A stretch of 64,000 nt of DNA from Cellulomonas sp. WB94 (GTDB lineage Bacteria > Actinomycetota > Actinomycetes > Actinomycetales > Cellulomonadaceae). Under the pieces are notes generated by a model that saw only the letters and a program-made list of their open reading frames with translations, was not told the DNA's origin and made no database searches. The position numbers and the translations under genes are program-made. This document shows positions 29,160 to 40,905 of this stretch, piece by piece (the stretch's first letter is position 1; every line of letters starts with the position of its first letter). The DNA is taken from assembly GCF_003115775.1 (NCBI RefSeq), contig NZ_QEES01000003.1:93416-157415 (forward strand). The letters are read 5' to 3'.

Positions 29160-31901
29160 TCACGACGGCAGGGCCCGCCGCGACCCGTCCGCGCGGTCGG
29201 CCTGGGCGAGCTGCGCGTGCGCGCCGAGCAGCACCGCGCCGCGCTCGGCGACGACCACGGGGTTGAGCTCGAGGCTGCGGAGCTCGGGCAGGTCGTCGGC
29301 CAGCACCGACACGCGGGCGATGACGTCCTCGAGCGCGGCGACGTCGAGCGGAGGCAGTCCGCGGTAGCCGAAGAGGCGCGGCGCGGCGCGAGCGGTCCTG
29401 ACGAGCTCCGCGACGTCGACGTCGGTGAGTGGCGGCACCGCGTAGCTGATGTCGCCCAGCAGGTCGGACGCGTCACCGGCGAGTCCGAAGCTGAGGACGG
29501 GGCCGATGAGCGGGTCCTCGGCGGTCCGCACGACGCAGGCCGCACCGTGCGGGGCCATGGACTGCACCTCGAGCGGTGCGCGGCCCGGTGCCGGGACGTG
29601 GGATGCGGCGAGGGCCAGCACCTGGTCGACGTCGGCGCGCATCTCGGCCTCGTCATGGACGTCGAGCCGGACGCCACCCAGGTCGGCCCGGTGCCGCAGC
29701 GCCGGCACGGTGGTCTTGAGCGCGACGGGCCAGCCGATGCGTCGGGCCGCCGCGACCGCCTCGTCCGCAGACCAGACCGGGATGGCCTCGAGCACGTCGA
29801 CGCCGATGAACCCCAGGAGCTGGGCGGTCTGTGCTGCGTCGAGGTCCACGGTCACGCCCGGCTCGACGCCCGCGAGCCACCCGGCGACCGCCCGGCGCGC
29901 GGCGCGGGTGTCGACACCGACGGGGTGCACGCGTTCGCCCTGGTCCGCGGTGCGCCACGCGGCGTACCGCGCGGCCTGCCCGAGAGCGAGGACCGCGTCC
30001 TCGGGGGTGGTGTAGGCGGGGATCGTCCAGCTGCGCCCGGTCGCGTCGGCTGCGGTGAGCTCGGGCGTCGCGCCGTGCAGGCCCAGGAGGCAGGCGACAG
30101 TCGCCCGACCCGAGCCGGCCGCCTCGCGGGCCAGGGCGCGTCCGACCCGGCCCTCCGACTGTCCGACGATCGGCATGTGCACCGCGACGACGACGTCGAC
30201 CGTGTCGTCGGCGTACAGCCGGGCGACGGTCGAGTCGATCACCTCGTCGGTCGCGTCCTCCGCCACGATGGCCGCCTGCCGTCCGACGGCGAGCCCCGCC
30301 GCCACAGCTGCCTCGGACACGAGCGAGGCCATCGAGGCCGAGCTGGCGAGGATCGCGGCGCGCCGACCGCGTGGGAGCGGCTGGTGCATGAGCAGCTGCG
30401 CGACCTCGAGCATCTGGTGGGTGTTCTCGACCCGGATGACGCCCGACTGGCGCATGACCTCCTCGAGGGTCCGGCGAGGCGCGTACGTGGTCCGGACGGC
30501 GTGACCGGGCGGGACGACGTGGCCGGACCGGCCGGCCGTGACGACGACGACGGGCTTGACGCTCGCGAGCCGACGCGCGACGCGGGAGAACTTGCGGGGG
30601 TTGCCGATCGACTCGAGGTACAGCCCGACGACCTGCGTCGCGTCGTCGTCACGCCAGAACTGCATGAGGTCGTTGCCCGACACGTCGGCACGGTTGCCCG
30701 CGGACACGAACTGGGCGAGCCCGAGGTGCCGACGACGGACCGAGGCGAGCATCGACAGCGCCATCGGCGCGGACTGGCAGAACAGCCCGAGCGTGCCCGG
30801 GGGCGGGGGCTCGACCGCGAGCGACGCGTTGAGGGTACGGCCTTCCACGGTGGACAGCAGTCCGTACGAGCCGGGCCCGACCACGCGCATGCCGGCGGCA
30901 TGTGCCGTCCGCAGGAGTGCGCGCTGCAGCGCGAGCCCGTCCGGGCCCGTCTCGGCGAACCCCGCCGACAGGACGACGACGCCGCGAACCCCGAGCCGTG
31001 CGAGGGCGTGCACCGCGTCGACCGACTCGGCGGCCGGGACCGCGAGGACGGCGAGATCGACCGGCCCGGGGATGTCCGCGACCGACCGCCACTGCTGGGG
31101 CACGCCCGCCCCCTGGGGCACCCCCGCTCCGGCAAGGTCCAGCCCGACGACGTGGAGCTCGAGGTCGCCGGAGCCCGCGACGAGGTTCGCCAGGACGCGC
31201 CGGGCCAGGAGGTCCTCCATCGAGCCGGGCGCCGACGCGGTCGATGCCACGACGACCACCGACCGCGCCGTCAGGAGCCCCTGGACGCTGCGCGCCTCGG
31301 CCCGGTGCTCGCGGTCCGCCATGACCGCGAGCGACCGGTCGGTCGGGTCGAGGTCGAAGTCCACGGAGACGATCCCGTCGTCGATGGACTGCCGGACCGC
31401 GTACCCCGCCTCCCGGAACACCGCGATCATCCGACCGTTCTGCGGCAGGACGTCGGCCATGAACCGGCGCACCCCCCGTTCGCGCGCAGCGGCCGCGAGG
31501 TGCTCGAGCAGGACCGAGCCGAGCCCCCTGCCGTGGTGCGCGTCGGCGATGTTGAACGCCACCTCGGCCTCGTCGGCGCCGACGCGGTCGTAGCGGGCGA
31601 CCCCGATGATCTCGTCGTCGGCGGTGACGGCGATCAGCGCGACCCGGCTGTCGTGGTCGACGTTCGTGAAGCGCTCGAGGTCACGGTCCGACAGCCGCGC
31701 GAGCGAGGCGAAGAACCGCAGGTACGTCGAACGGTCCGACTGCGCGACGTGGAACGCCTGGAGCGCCGGAGCGTCGGTCGGCAGGATGGGGCGGATGTGG
31801 GTCGTGGTGCCGTCACGCAGGACGACGTCGGCCTCCCACCCGGCCGGATAGCCGCGGCCCCCCTCGCTGGGCTCGCGCGGGTCACCGGTGACGTCGTTCA
31901 T
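29160..31901 (-). CDS. Pat-like protein: GNAT acetyltransferase fused to an acyl-CoA synthetase (NDP-forming)-like domain
   Basis: A 913-aa fusion. The N-terminal GNAT domain (about residues 20-190) has the acetyl-CoA pattern DAHHGRGLGSVLLEHLA. Next comes a CoA-binding/ligase-type region (about 220-680) and a C-terminal ATP-grasp domain (about 700-900, with GWPVALKTT and LELNPVVV). The phosphohistidine loop normally reading SHTGALAGSD is degenerate here (GHAVRTTYAPRRT). That suggests the synthetase part is regulatory, as in Pat/PatZ lysine acetyltransferases that inactivate acetyl-CoA synthetase. No cyclic-nucleotide domain is present. TAGCCT lies 7 bases before ATG 31901 (leaderless). It is divergent from parC. 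Confidence 0.87.
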   Translation of the reverse strand: MNDVTGDPREPSEGGRGYPAGWEADVVLRDGTTTHIRPILPTDAPALQAFHVAQSDRSTYLRFFASLARLSDRDLERFTNVDHDSRVALIAVTADDEIIGVARYDRVGADEAEVAFNIADAHHGRGLGSVLLEHLAAAARERGVRRFMADVLPQNGRMIAVFREAGYAVRQSIDDGIVSVDFDLDPTDRSLAVMADREHRAEARSVQGLLTARSVVVVASTASAPGSMEDLLARRVLANLVAGSGDLELHVVGLDLAGAGVPQGAGVPQQWRSVADIPGPVDLAVLAVPAAESVDAVHALARLGVRGVVVLSAGFAETGPDGLALQRALLRTAHAAGMRVVGPGSYGLLSTVEGRTLNASLAVEPPPPGTLGLFCQSAPMALSMLASVRRRHLGLAQFVSAGNRADVSGNDLMQFWRDDDATQVVGLYLESIGNPRKFSRVARRLASVKPVVVVTAGRSGHVVPPGHAVRTTYAPRRTLEEVMRQSGVIRVENTHQMLEVAQLLMHQPLPRGRRAAILASSASMASLVSEAAVAAGLAVGRQAAIVAEDATDEVIDSTVARLYADDTVDVVVAVHMPIVGQSEGRVGRALAREAAGSGRATVACLLGLHGATPELTAADATGRSWTIPAYTTPEDAVLALGQAARYAAWRTADQGERVHPVGVDTRAARRAVAGWLAGVEPGVTVDLDAAQTAQLLGFIGVDVLEAIPVWSADEAVAAARRIGWPVALKTTVPALRHRADLGGVRLDVHDEAEMRADVDQVLALAASHVPAPGRAPLEVQSMAPHGAACVVRTAEDPLIGPVLSFGLAGDASDLLGDISYAVPPLTDVDVAELVRTARAAPRLFGYRGLPPLDVAALEDVIARVSVLADDLPELRSLELNPVVVAERGAVLLGAHAQLAQADRADGSRRALPS

Positions 31902-31908
31902 ACCTGTC

Positions 31909-31914
31909 AGGCTA
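31909..31914 (-). promoter_or_regulatory. -10 box of a leaderless promoter for the Pat-like gene
   Basis: On the minus strand TAGCCT ends 7 bases before ATG 31901. The spacing and sequence equal those at 57368. Confidence 0.6.
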
Positions 31915-32088
31915 GTGCGGTGCGCGGCGGGTGACAGTGCTCGCCGCCACGCAGCGAGCCCACGCCCGCCAGCGTGCCGTGAACCCCGGCGCCGCGGGCT
32001 CGCGCGACAATGTCCGCGCACGACTGTCCGCGGACGCACGTCCACGCACGCTTGACCACCCCGCACGACACGAGGAGCCGCATCCGCC

Positions 32089-34560
<2,472 letters not shown>

Positions 34561-35298
34561 CCGGGCTCGTCCGTCGTCATGCTCTCCCGCCGGCGGTCCT
34601 CGACGAGGACCGCCGCCGCGAGGAGGCCCTGTCCGGCGAGATAGGTCGACATCACCCAGAACCCCGCCACGGGCAGGTGGAAGCCGTCGGCGAACGCACC
34701 GAGCGCGATGAGCGAGTCCGACACCAGGAAGATCGCACCACCGACCCCGCCGACCCGGCCCAGGCCTGTCGCGAGCACGGCCATCGTCGTCAGGCACGCC
34801 CCGTAGACGATGACCGGTCCAAGGATCGGCCCCGCACCGGGCGCGCACAAGGCGACCAGGACGACGAAGACCAGCGCGTAGGGCAGCGCGAGGACCGGCC
34901 TGCGCAGGATCGCTGAGCGCCGGGCCCCCGGCACGAACGCCGTGATGTAGCAGACCTGCGCGAGCAGGAAGAAGCCGATCATCACGACGAACGAGACGTC
35001 GTCGGGCACGAGGTCGGGGACGGTGTCGCCGAGCCAGGAGAAGCCGAGCGCGACGAGCACCAGCCGGACCCGGCGCGTGCGGGGCCGGGCCGTCCACACC
35101 GCGACAACGAGCGCGAGCGCCGGCATGAGGAACCACTGCGACCGGTCCGCGAGGCTCGACGCTCCCGCGAGCTGAGCACCGAGGTGGACGACGGCGAGCG
35201 CGAGGAGCAGGGCGAGCGCGCCGCGCTGTCGCTGGTTCGCGGGGGACCAGAGGCGCCGCGCCCTCGTCGTGACCGCCACAGGGTGCTCCTCCGCCCGG

Positions 35299-35318
35299 AC
35301 TGGTCCTCGTCGACCAGT
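35299..35318. repeat. 20-bp inverted repeat upstream of the YhhN gene
   Basis: ACTGGTC and GACCAGT flank a 6-base centre. It sits 20-39 bases before the GTG start, just downstream of a TACGAT -10-like box, so it could be an operator or a leader hairpin. It may instead terminate the upstream acetyltransferase gene. Confidence 0.45.
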
Positions 35319-35345
35319 GGTGGCGCGATCGTAGCCTGAGCCGGC

Positions 35346-36377
35346 TCAGAGCTCGATCGTCACCAGGGTCGAGCCGTGGAACACCTCATAGCCGAGGCTC
35401 GCGTAGAGCCCGTGCGCGCCCGACGGGTTCGCGGTGTCCACCCCGAGCTCGACGAACTCCATGCCGTCAGCGCGGTACAGGTCCATCACGGCCGCCAGCA
35501 GCGCGGTACCGACCCCGCGCCCGCGCCACGCGCGCCGAACCCCGAGCAGCTCGGTGTACCCCGCGCTGTACCCGAGGATCGGCCAGTCGTGCTCGTACCG
35601 GCTCGACAGCAGGTAGCCCGCCACCTCCCCCGTCGCGTCGTCGAACGCGACGAGGCTCCACGGCGCCGCGAACATGCTCCGGCCGTGCGACCACGTCTCG
35701 GGTGTCCGTGGCTCGCTCCCCCAGTGGTCGGCGAACGCCTCGTTGTGCGCGACGCGGACGGCCTCGTCCACGTCGGGCGTCCAGGGGCGAAGCTGGAGAC
35801 CGTCGGGGACGGCGAGGACCGGCAGAGGCACCCTCAGCGGGCGCCGCATCTCGCTGTAGTACCGGATCGGGGCAAATCCCGCCGCGGCGAACAGCGCCTT
35901 CGAGGCGGGTGCCGAGTCCTCGAGGTACGCGCAGAGCCGGCCTGGGACGTCCTTGCCCGACGCGGCGAGCAGCTGGCGGCCGCGCGCCTCCATCCAGGCG
36001 ACGAGCTCGCGGCCGACCCCACGACCTCGCCAGGCCGGGTGCACGCCGCCCGTCAGGAAGGCCCGGACGACGCGCTCATCTCCCGGCGCCGTGGTGACCT
36101 GGGCGTAGGCCCGCAGCACACCCTCGGTGTCGGACCCGGCCAGGGTGTCGTGCGCGTGGTCCTTCCACTCGCCGTCGAACCACTCCGTGACCTCGTCGAG
36201 CGACGTGCGGAAGGGCTCGGCGTCGGCGGCCTCGATCGCCGCCACGAGGACCGCGAGTTCCGGGGCGTCCTGCACGCCGAGCGCCCGCCACGTCAGGCCG
36301 AGAGCCGCGTCGGGCCACGGCACGTCGACGGGGGCGGCCGCGCGCACCGCGATCGGGGCAGGGACGTGGGCACTCAT
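35346..36377 (-). CDS. Tandem-domain GNAT acetyltransferase
   Basis: A 343-aa protein with two GNAT domains. The first (about residues 20-170) has the acetyl-CoA loop [18 protein letters not shown]. The second (about 185-343) has RRAWRGRGVGTALLAAVMDL and NPSGAHGLYASLGYEVF. Both loops keep the R/QxxGxG/A pattern. The layout resembles MshD-like acetyltransferases of Actinobacteria, but no specific substrate can be assigned. ATG 36377 has GGTGGA upstream. An upstream in-frame ATG at 36413 lacks a ribosome site. It follows parE in the same direction after a 70-base gap. Confidence 0.85.
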   Translation of the reverse strand: MSAHVPAPIAVRAAAPVDVPWPDAALGLTWRALGVQDAPELAVLVAAIEAADAEPFRTSLDEVTEWFDGEWKDHAHDTLAGSDTEGVLRAYAQVTTAPGDERVVRAFLTGGVHPAWRGRGVGRELVAWMEARGRQLLAASGKDVPGRLCAYLEDSAPASKALFAAAGFAPIRYYSEMRRPLRVPLPVLAVPDGLQLRPWTPDVDEAVRVAHNEAFADHWGSEPRTPETWSHGRSMFAAPWSLVAFDDATGEVAGYLLSSRYEHDWPILGYSAGYTELLGVRRAWRGRGVGTALLAAVMDLYRADGMEFVELGVDTANPSGAHGLYASLGYEVFHGSTLVTIEL

Positions 36378-36447
36378 CGGTCCACCATCGCGGGTGTGGT
36401 CGCCGAGCCGCAACGCAATTCGGGGCGGCGCGGCAGACCCGGACCTG

Positions 36448-38574
36448 TCAGGCGTCGATGCGGCTGCGGTCCAGGGAGTCTGCCCCCGCGATGATGAAGT
36501 CCTTGCGGGGCGGGACGTCCGACCCCATGAGCAGCTCGAAGATCTCCTCGGCCCGCTGCGCCCCCTCGACCGTCACGCGGCGCAGCGTGCGGTGGCGAGG
36601 GTCCATCGTGGTCTCCGCGAGCTGGTTGGCGTCCATCTCGCCGAGGCCCTTGTAGCGCTGGATGTCGTCCTTGAACCGGCGCCCCGACCGGGTCAGCTTC
36701 GTGAGCGTCGTGGCCAGCTCCGCCTCGGAGTACGTGTAGACGTACTCGTTCTTGCGCCCACCGCCCCCGATCACCTCGACACGGTGCAGCGGCGGCACGG
36801 CCGCGTAGACGCGACCCGCCTCGACCATGGGGCGCATGTACCGGAAGAACAGGGTCAGCAGCAGGGTGCGGATGTGGGCGCCGTCGACGTCGGCGTCCGT
36901 CATCAGGATGATCTTGCCGTAGCGGGCCGACTCGAGGTCGAACGTCCGCCCCGAGCCCGCACCGAGCACCTGGATGATGGCGGCGCACTCGAGGTTCTTC
37001 AGCATGTCCGTGACGGACGCCTTCTGGACGTTGAGGATCTTGCCGCGGATGGGCAGCAGCGCCTGGAAGTCGGAGCTCCGCGCGAGCTTGGCCGTGCCGA
37101 GAGCGCTGTCGCCCTCGACGATGAACAGCTCGCTGCGCGCGACGTCGTCGCTGCGGCAGTCCGCGAGCTTCGCCGGCAAGGAGGACGTCTCGAGGGCGTT
37201 CTTGCGCCGCGAGATCTCCTTCTGCTTGCGGGCCGACAGGCGCGCGCGCATCTCGCCGACGACCTTGTCGAGGAGCAGCGACGACTGCGCCTTGTGGTCG
37301 CGCTTCGGGGACACGAAGATCGCCCCCAGCTCGGTGTCGACGACCTTCGCGACGATCCCCCGCACCGGCGCGGTGCCGAGGACCTCCTTCGTCTGGCCCT
37401 CGAACTGCGGCTCGGCGAGGCGGACGGTCAGCACGGCCGTCAGGCCGGCCATCACGTCCTCCTTCTCGATGCGCTCGGTCGTGTCGCGCGCCGTGATCTT
37501 CAGGCGACGGGCGTTCGCGTCGACGGCCTTGCGCAGGGTCCGCAGGAGGGCGGCCTCGAAGCCGGCGAGGTGCGACCCACCCTTGGGGGTCGAGATGATG
37601 TTGACGAACGTCCGCACCTCGGTGTCGTACCCGGTGCCCCACCGCAGCGCGATGTCGACCTGGCACTCGCGGGTGACCTCCTGGGGCGTCATGTGCCCGC
37701 GGCCGTCGAGCACGGGAACCGTCTCGGTGAACGTGCCCGACCCGGTCAGGTGCCACGTGTCCGTCACGGCCGGGTCCGGTGCCAGGTGGTCGACGAAGTC
37801 GATGGTCCCGCCGGCATGCAGGAACGTCTCCTCGTGCGGGCCGTCCGCACCGGGGGTCCCGGGGATCCCGCGCTCGTCGCGCACCGTGATCGCCAGGCCA
37901 GGCACCAGGAAGCTCGTCTGGCGCGCGCGCGTCACCAGCTCGTCGTACGAGAACAGCGTGTTGGAGGGGAACACCTGCGGGTCGGCCCAGTACCGGACAC
38001 GCGTACCGGTCCGGCCCTTCGCGGTGCGGCCCACGATGCTGAGCTCGGAGTTGTCGACGAACGGCTCGAACGGCGACTCGGGGCTCGGCTCGCCGGAGTC
38101 GTGGAAGATCCCGGGCTCGCCACGGTGGAACGTCATGAGGTGCGTCTTGCCGCCACGGTCGACCTCGACGTCGAGCCGCGCGGACAGCGCGTTGACGACC
38201 GAGGCGCCGACACCGTGCAGGCCGCCCGACGCCGCGTACGAGCCGCCGCCGAACTTGCCGCCGGCGTGCAGCTTGGTGAACACGACCTCCACGCCGGTCA
38301 GGCCGGTCTTGGGCTCGAGGTCGACCGGGATCCCGCGGCCGTTGTCGCGGACCTCGACCGACGAGTCGGCGCGCAGCACGATGTCGATCCGGTCGCCGAA
38401 CCCACCCAGGGCCTCGTCGACGGAGTTGTCGATGATCTCCCAGAGGCAGTGCATGAGCCCGCGCGAGTCGGTGGACCCGATGTACATCCCGGGGCGCTTG
38501 CGGACGGCCTCGAGTCCCTCCAGGACCGAGAGGTGCCTGGCGGTGTAGCTGGACTCTGCCGATGCCGTCGTCAC
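36448..38574 (-). CDS. parE: DNA topoisomerase IV subunit B (second GyrB-type protein)
   Basis: A 708-aa GHKL ATPase subunit. The Bergerat-fold motifs are LWEIIDNSVDEALGG, VRDNGRGIPVD and LHGVGASVVNALSARL. The transducer domain follows, with the catalytic Lys in a QTKEVLG-type loop. The TOPRIM domain contains SELFIVEGDSALGTAKLARSS and MTDADVDGAHIRTLLL, and the C-terminus has RYKGLGEMDANQLAETTMDP. It pairs with ParC (32-34.6 kb) to decatenate chromosomes. The start is GTG (38572-38574), with TACGCT 8 bases upstream and no ribosome site. It is divergent from the small zinc protein gene. Confidence 0.94.
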   Translation of the reverse strand: MTTASAESSYTARHLSVLEGLEAVRKRPGMYIGSTDSRGLMHCLWEIIDNSVDEALGGFGDRIDIVLRADSSVEVRDNGRGIPVDLEPKTGLTGVEVVFTKLHAGGKFGGGSYAASGGLHGVGASVVNALSARLDVEVDRGGKTHLMTFHRGEPGIFHDSGEPSPESPFEPFVDNSELSIVGRTAKGRTGTRVRYWADPQVFPSNTLFSYDELVTRARQTSFLVPGLAITVRDERGIPGTPGADGPHEETFLHAGGTIDFVDHLAPDPAVTDTWHLTGSGTFTETVPVLDGRGHMTPQEVTRECQVDIALRWGTGYDTEVRTFVNIISTPKGGSHLAGFEAALLRTLRKAVDANARRLKITARDTTERIEKEDVMAGLTAVLTVRLAEPQFEGQTKEVLGTAPVRGIVAKVVDTELGAIFVSPKRDHKAQSSLLLDKVVGEMRARLSARKQKEISRRKNALETSSLPAKLADCRSDDVARSELFIVEGDSALGTAKLARSSDFQALLPIRGKILNVQKASVTDMLKNLECAAIIQVLGAGSGRTFDLESARYGKIILMTDADVDGAHIRTLLLTLFFRYMRPMVEAGRVYAAVPPLHRVEVIGGGGRKNEYVYTYSEAELATTLTKLTRSGRRFKDDIQRYKGLGEMDANQLAETTMDPRHRTLRRVTVEGAQRAEEIFELLMGSDVPPRKDFIIAGADSLDRSRIDA

Positions 38575-38582
38575 GATGCCTG

Positions 38583-38588
38583 AGCGTA
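38583..38588 (-). promoter_or_regulatory. -10 box of a leaderless promoter for parE
   Basis: On the minus strand TACGCT ends 8 bases before GTG 38574. The same hexamer precedes the Rv2175c-type gene. Confidence 0.5.
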
Positions 38589-38740
38589 ATCGACGGCACC
38601 GACGGGCTCGCGGCGACGTGCCGGTCAGCGCCCGGGTCGGGCGGGTATGCGTTTGTTCCCGACGCCCGTGCCTGTACGCGGAAAGCGAACCTGACCGTTT
38701 CGATGCGATGGAATCGGCCGCCCGCTGGTTGTATAGCGAT

Positions 38741-38962
38741 GTGACTGGGACAACGACCGAACCGCTGACCGTAGCCGACCGCTGCGACCGTTGTGGCGCG
38801 CAGGCCTACGTCCGGGTGCAGCTGACCGTGGGCGAGCTCTTGTTCTGCGCCCACCACGCTCGTGAGCACGCACCGAAGTTCGCCGAGCTGGCGACGTTCG
38901 TGCAGGACGAGACCGACCGACTCCTCGCCGAGCACGGAGCGGGCGCCGGCGCCGCGCGCTGA
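38741..38962 (+). CDS. Small zinc-binding protein, DUF7455-like
   Basis: A 73-aa protein, VTGTTTEPLTVADRCDRCGA then a FCAHHAREH motif, so CxxC plus CxxH could bind one zinc. The helical tail ends in Ala/Gly. I take GTG 38741 as the start because the family begins close to this point. An ATG at 38708 is in frame, but its extra residues are not family-like. A TTGTAT/TATAGC box immediately precedes the GTG, so it may be leaderless. A strong hairpin follows. It is conserved between parE and sigA in Actinobacteria, with function unknown. Confidence 0.72.
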   Translation: MTGTTTEPLTVADRCDRCGAQAYVRVQLTVGELLFCAHHAREHAPKFAELATFVQDETDRLLAEHGAGAGAAR

Positions 38963-39018
38963 GCCCCCGCTCCCGACACCACTACCGGAGCCACCGGCTG
39001 ACACCGATTCCGTAGACG

Positions 39019-39060
39019 ACGACGAAGGCCCGACGCGATCTCGCGTCGGGCCTTCGTCGT
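39019..39060. terminator. Strong bidirectional terminator between the small zinc protein gene and sigA
   Basis: Perfect 20-base arms (39019-39038 and 39041-39060) flank a 2-base centre, the longest perfect hairpin I see in the window. It separates convergent stops at 38962 and 39084. Confidence 0.85.
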
Positions 39061-39083
39061 TGCTGTCGGTCCAGGTGTCCCGG

Positions 39084-40673
39084 TCAGTCCAGGTAGTCCC
39101 GCAGGACCTGCGACCGCGACGGGTGACGCAGCTTGGACATCGTCTTGGACTCGATCTGCCGGATCCGCTCACGCGTGACCCCGTAGACCTTGCCGATCTC
39201 GTCGAGCGTCTTGGGCTGACCGTCGGTCAGGCCGAACCGCATCGAGACGACTCCGGCCTCACGCTCGGAGAGCGTGTCGAGGACCTGGTGCAGCTGCTCC
39301 TGCAGGAGCGTGAAGCTGACGGCGTCTGCGGGCACGACGGCCTCGGAGTCCTCGATGAGGTCACCGAACTCGCTGTCGCCGTCCTCGCCGAGCGGGGTGT
39401 GCAGCGAGATGGGCTCACGGCCGTACTTCTGGACCTCCACGACCTTCTCAGGGGTCATGTCGAGCTCCTTGGCCAGCTCCTCCGGCGTGGGCTCACGACC
39501 CAGGTCCTGGAGCATCTGGCGCTGCACACGCGCGAGCTTGTTGATGACCTCGACCATGTGCACCGGGATGCGGATCGTGCGCGCCTGGTCGGCCATGGCG
39601 CGGGTGATCGCCTGCCGGATCCACCACGTGGCGTAGGTCGAGAACTTGTAGCCCTTGGTGTAGTCGAACTTCTCGACCGCGCGGATGAGGCCGAGGTTGC
39701 CCTCCTGGATCAGGTCGAGGAAGAGCATCCCGCGACCCGTGTACCGCTTGGCGAGCGAGACCACGAGGCGAAGGTTCGCCTCGAGGAGGTGGTTCTTGGC
39801 GCGGCGACCGTCACCGGCGATCCACTCGAACTCGCGGCGGGTCTTCGGCTCGAGCGTGATGCCGGAGTTGAGGCGCTCCTCGGCGAACAGCCCGGCCTCG
39901 ATGCGCTTGGCGAGGTCGACCTCCTGCTCGGCGTTGAGGAGGGCGACCTTGCCGATCTGCTTGAGGTAGTCCTTGACCGGATCGGCGGTGGCACCGGCGG
40001 TCACGACCTGCTGGGCGGGCGCGTCGTCGTCGTCAGCGTCGGAGTAGACGAAGCCGGTGTCCTCGGACTCCTCCTCCGCCTTGGCGGGGGCCGGCTTCTC
40101 GTCGTCGGACTCGGCCGCGGCTGTGTCGTCGACGACGACGACGTCCTCGATCGGGACGACCTCGACCGCCTCGATGTCGATGTCGATGTCGACGTCCACG
40201 TCGTCGGGCTCGACGACACCGTCGGCCTCGTCGACCTCGGACGCCTTGCGCGCGGACTTGGCGGCGGCGGTCTTGCTGAGCGGCTTGGCCGCTGCGGTCT
40301 TGGCAGGTGCCTTGGCGGCCGCACCCGTGGCGGCGGTGGTCGCGGCCTTGGCGCGCGAGGGTCGGCGAGGCGCAGGAGCGTCTCCGCCGGCGGCATCGGG
40401 GACCACGGCCTTCGCGACGGTCCGCGACTTGGCGCTCGTGGCGGCAACGGCCCGCAGCTCGGCGACGGGGTGGTCGACCGAGATGCCCACGGTCGACAGC
40501 CCGCGCACGACGGCCTTCAGCCGCTTGGCGTCCTGGACCTGGGCCTGGTCGCATGCGTCGCGCAGAGCAGCTGCATCGACGCGTCCGTGTGTCCGACCGC
40601 TGATGACGAGCGCCTGAAGTGCGGGGTGCTCGAACTCACGCGGCAGTGCAGGGTGTGGAGAAAGGGACGACAC
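39084..40673 (-). CDS. sigA: Principal RNA polymerase sigma factor (RpoD/SigA family)
   Basis: A 529-aa group 1 sigma-70 factor. An N-terminal extension of about 220 residues is Ala/Lys-rich, then Asp/Glu-rich ([18 protein letters not shown]). Region 1.2 begins [20 protein letters not shown]. Region 2 includes [19 protein letters not shown] and [20 protein letters not shown]. Region 3 includes [14 protein letters not shown]. Region 4 includes [20 protein letters not shown]. It directs transcription from most housekeeping promoters. I start at GTG 40671-40673, with GAAAGG 7 bases upstream. An in-frame TTG two codons earlier (40679) is less likely. A TACAAT -10 lies about 50 bases upstream. Confidence 0.96.
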   Translation of the reverse strand: MSSLSPHPALPREFEHPALQALVISGRTHGRVDAAALRDACDQAQVQDAKRLKAVVRGLSTVGISVDHPVAELRAVAATSAKSRTVAKAVVPDAAGGDAPAPRRPSRAKAATTAATGAAAKAPAKTAAAKPLSKTAAAKSARKASEVDEADGVVEPDDVDVDIDIDIEAVEVVPIEDVVVVDDTAAAESDDEKPAPAKAEEESEDTGFVYSDADDDDAPAQQVVTAGATADPVKDYLKQIGKVALLNAEQEVDLAKRIEAGLFAEERLNSGITLEPKTRREFEWIAGDGRRAKNHLLEANLRLVVSLAKRYTGRGMLFLDLIQEGNLGLIRAVEKFDYTKGYKFSTYATWWIRQAITRAMADQARTIRIPVHMVEVINKLARVQRQMLQDLGREPTPEELAKELDMTPEKVVEVQKYGREPISLHTPLGEDGDSEFGDLIEDSEAVVPADAVSFTLLQEQLHQVLDTLSEREAGVVSMRFGLTDGQPKTLDEIGKVYGVTRERIRQIESKTMSKLRHPSRSQVLRDYLD

Positions 40674-40724
40674 AAACAACCTTTCGGCAGCGAGAGGCCC
40701 GGATCAGATCAGCGGGGCCCCCAT

Positions 40725-40730
40725 ATTGTA
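40725..40730 (-). promoter_or_regulatory. -10 box of the sigA promoter
   Basis: On the minus strand TACAAT is five of six bases of the TATAAT consensus, in an otherwise GC-rich 230-base gap. Initiation about 7 bases downstream would give a leader of about 45 nt. I see no good -35. Confidence 0.55.
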
Positions 40731-40905
40731 CCGGCGGCGTCCCGCGCACACGCCCCCAGACCCGCGGGCAACGTAGAGACGCTGCAGGTAAGGGCCGGGC
40801 GGGAGGTGCCCGCGCCGTTCTTCCGGTTGAGCGCGCCAGCTCTCGTGCGCGTTCCGTTGTTCAACGAACGGCCGAACAGGATGATTCCCGGGGCTGTCCC
40901 CTGAT

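Noticed and set aside
38708..38740. ATG 38708 as the start of the small zinc protein
   Set aside because: The extra 11 residues are not family-like and a -10-like box lies within them.
40850..40870. Inverted repeat as a certain terminator for the universal stress protein gene
   Set aside because: It has a bulge, only nine pairs and no U-tract; left as a comment in the gene entry.
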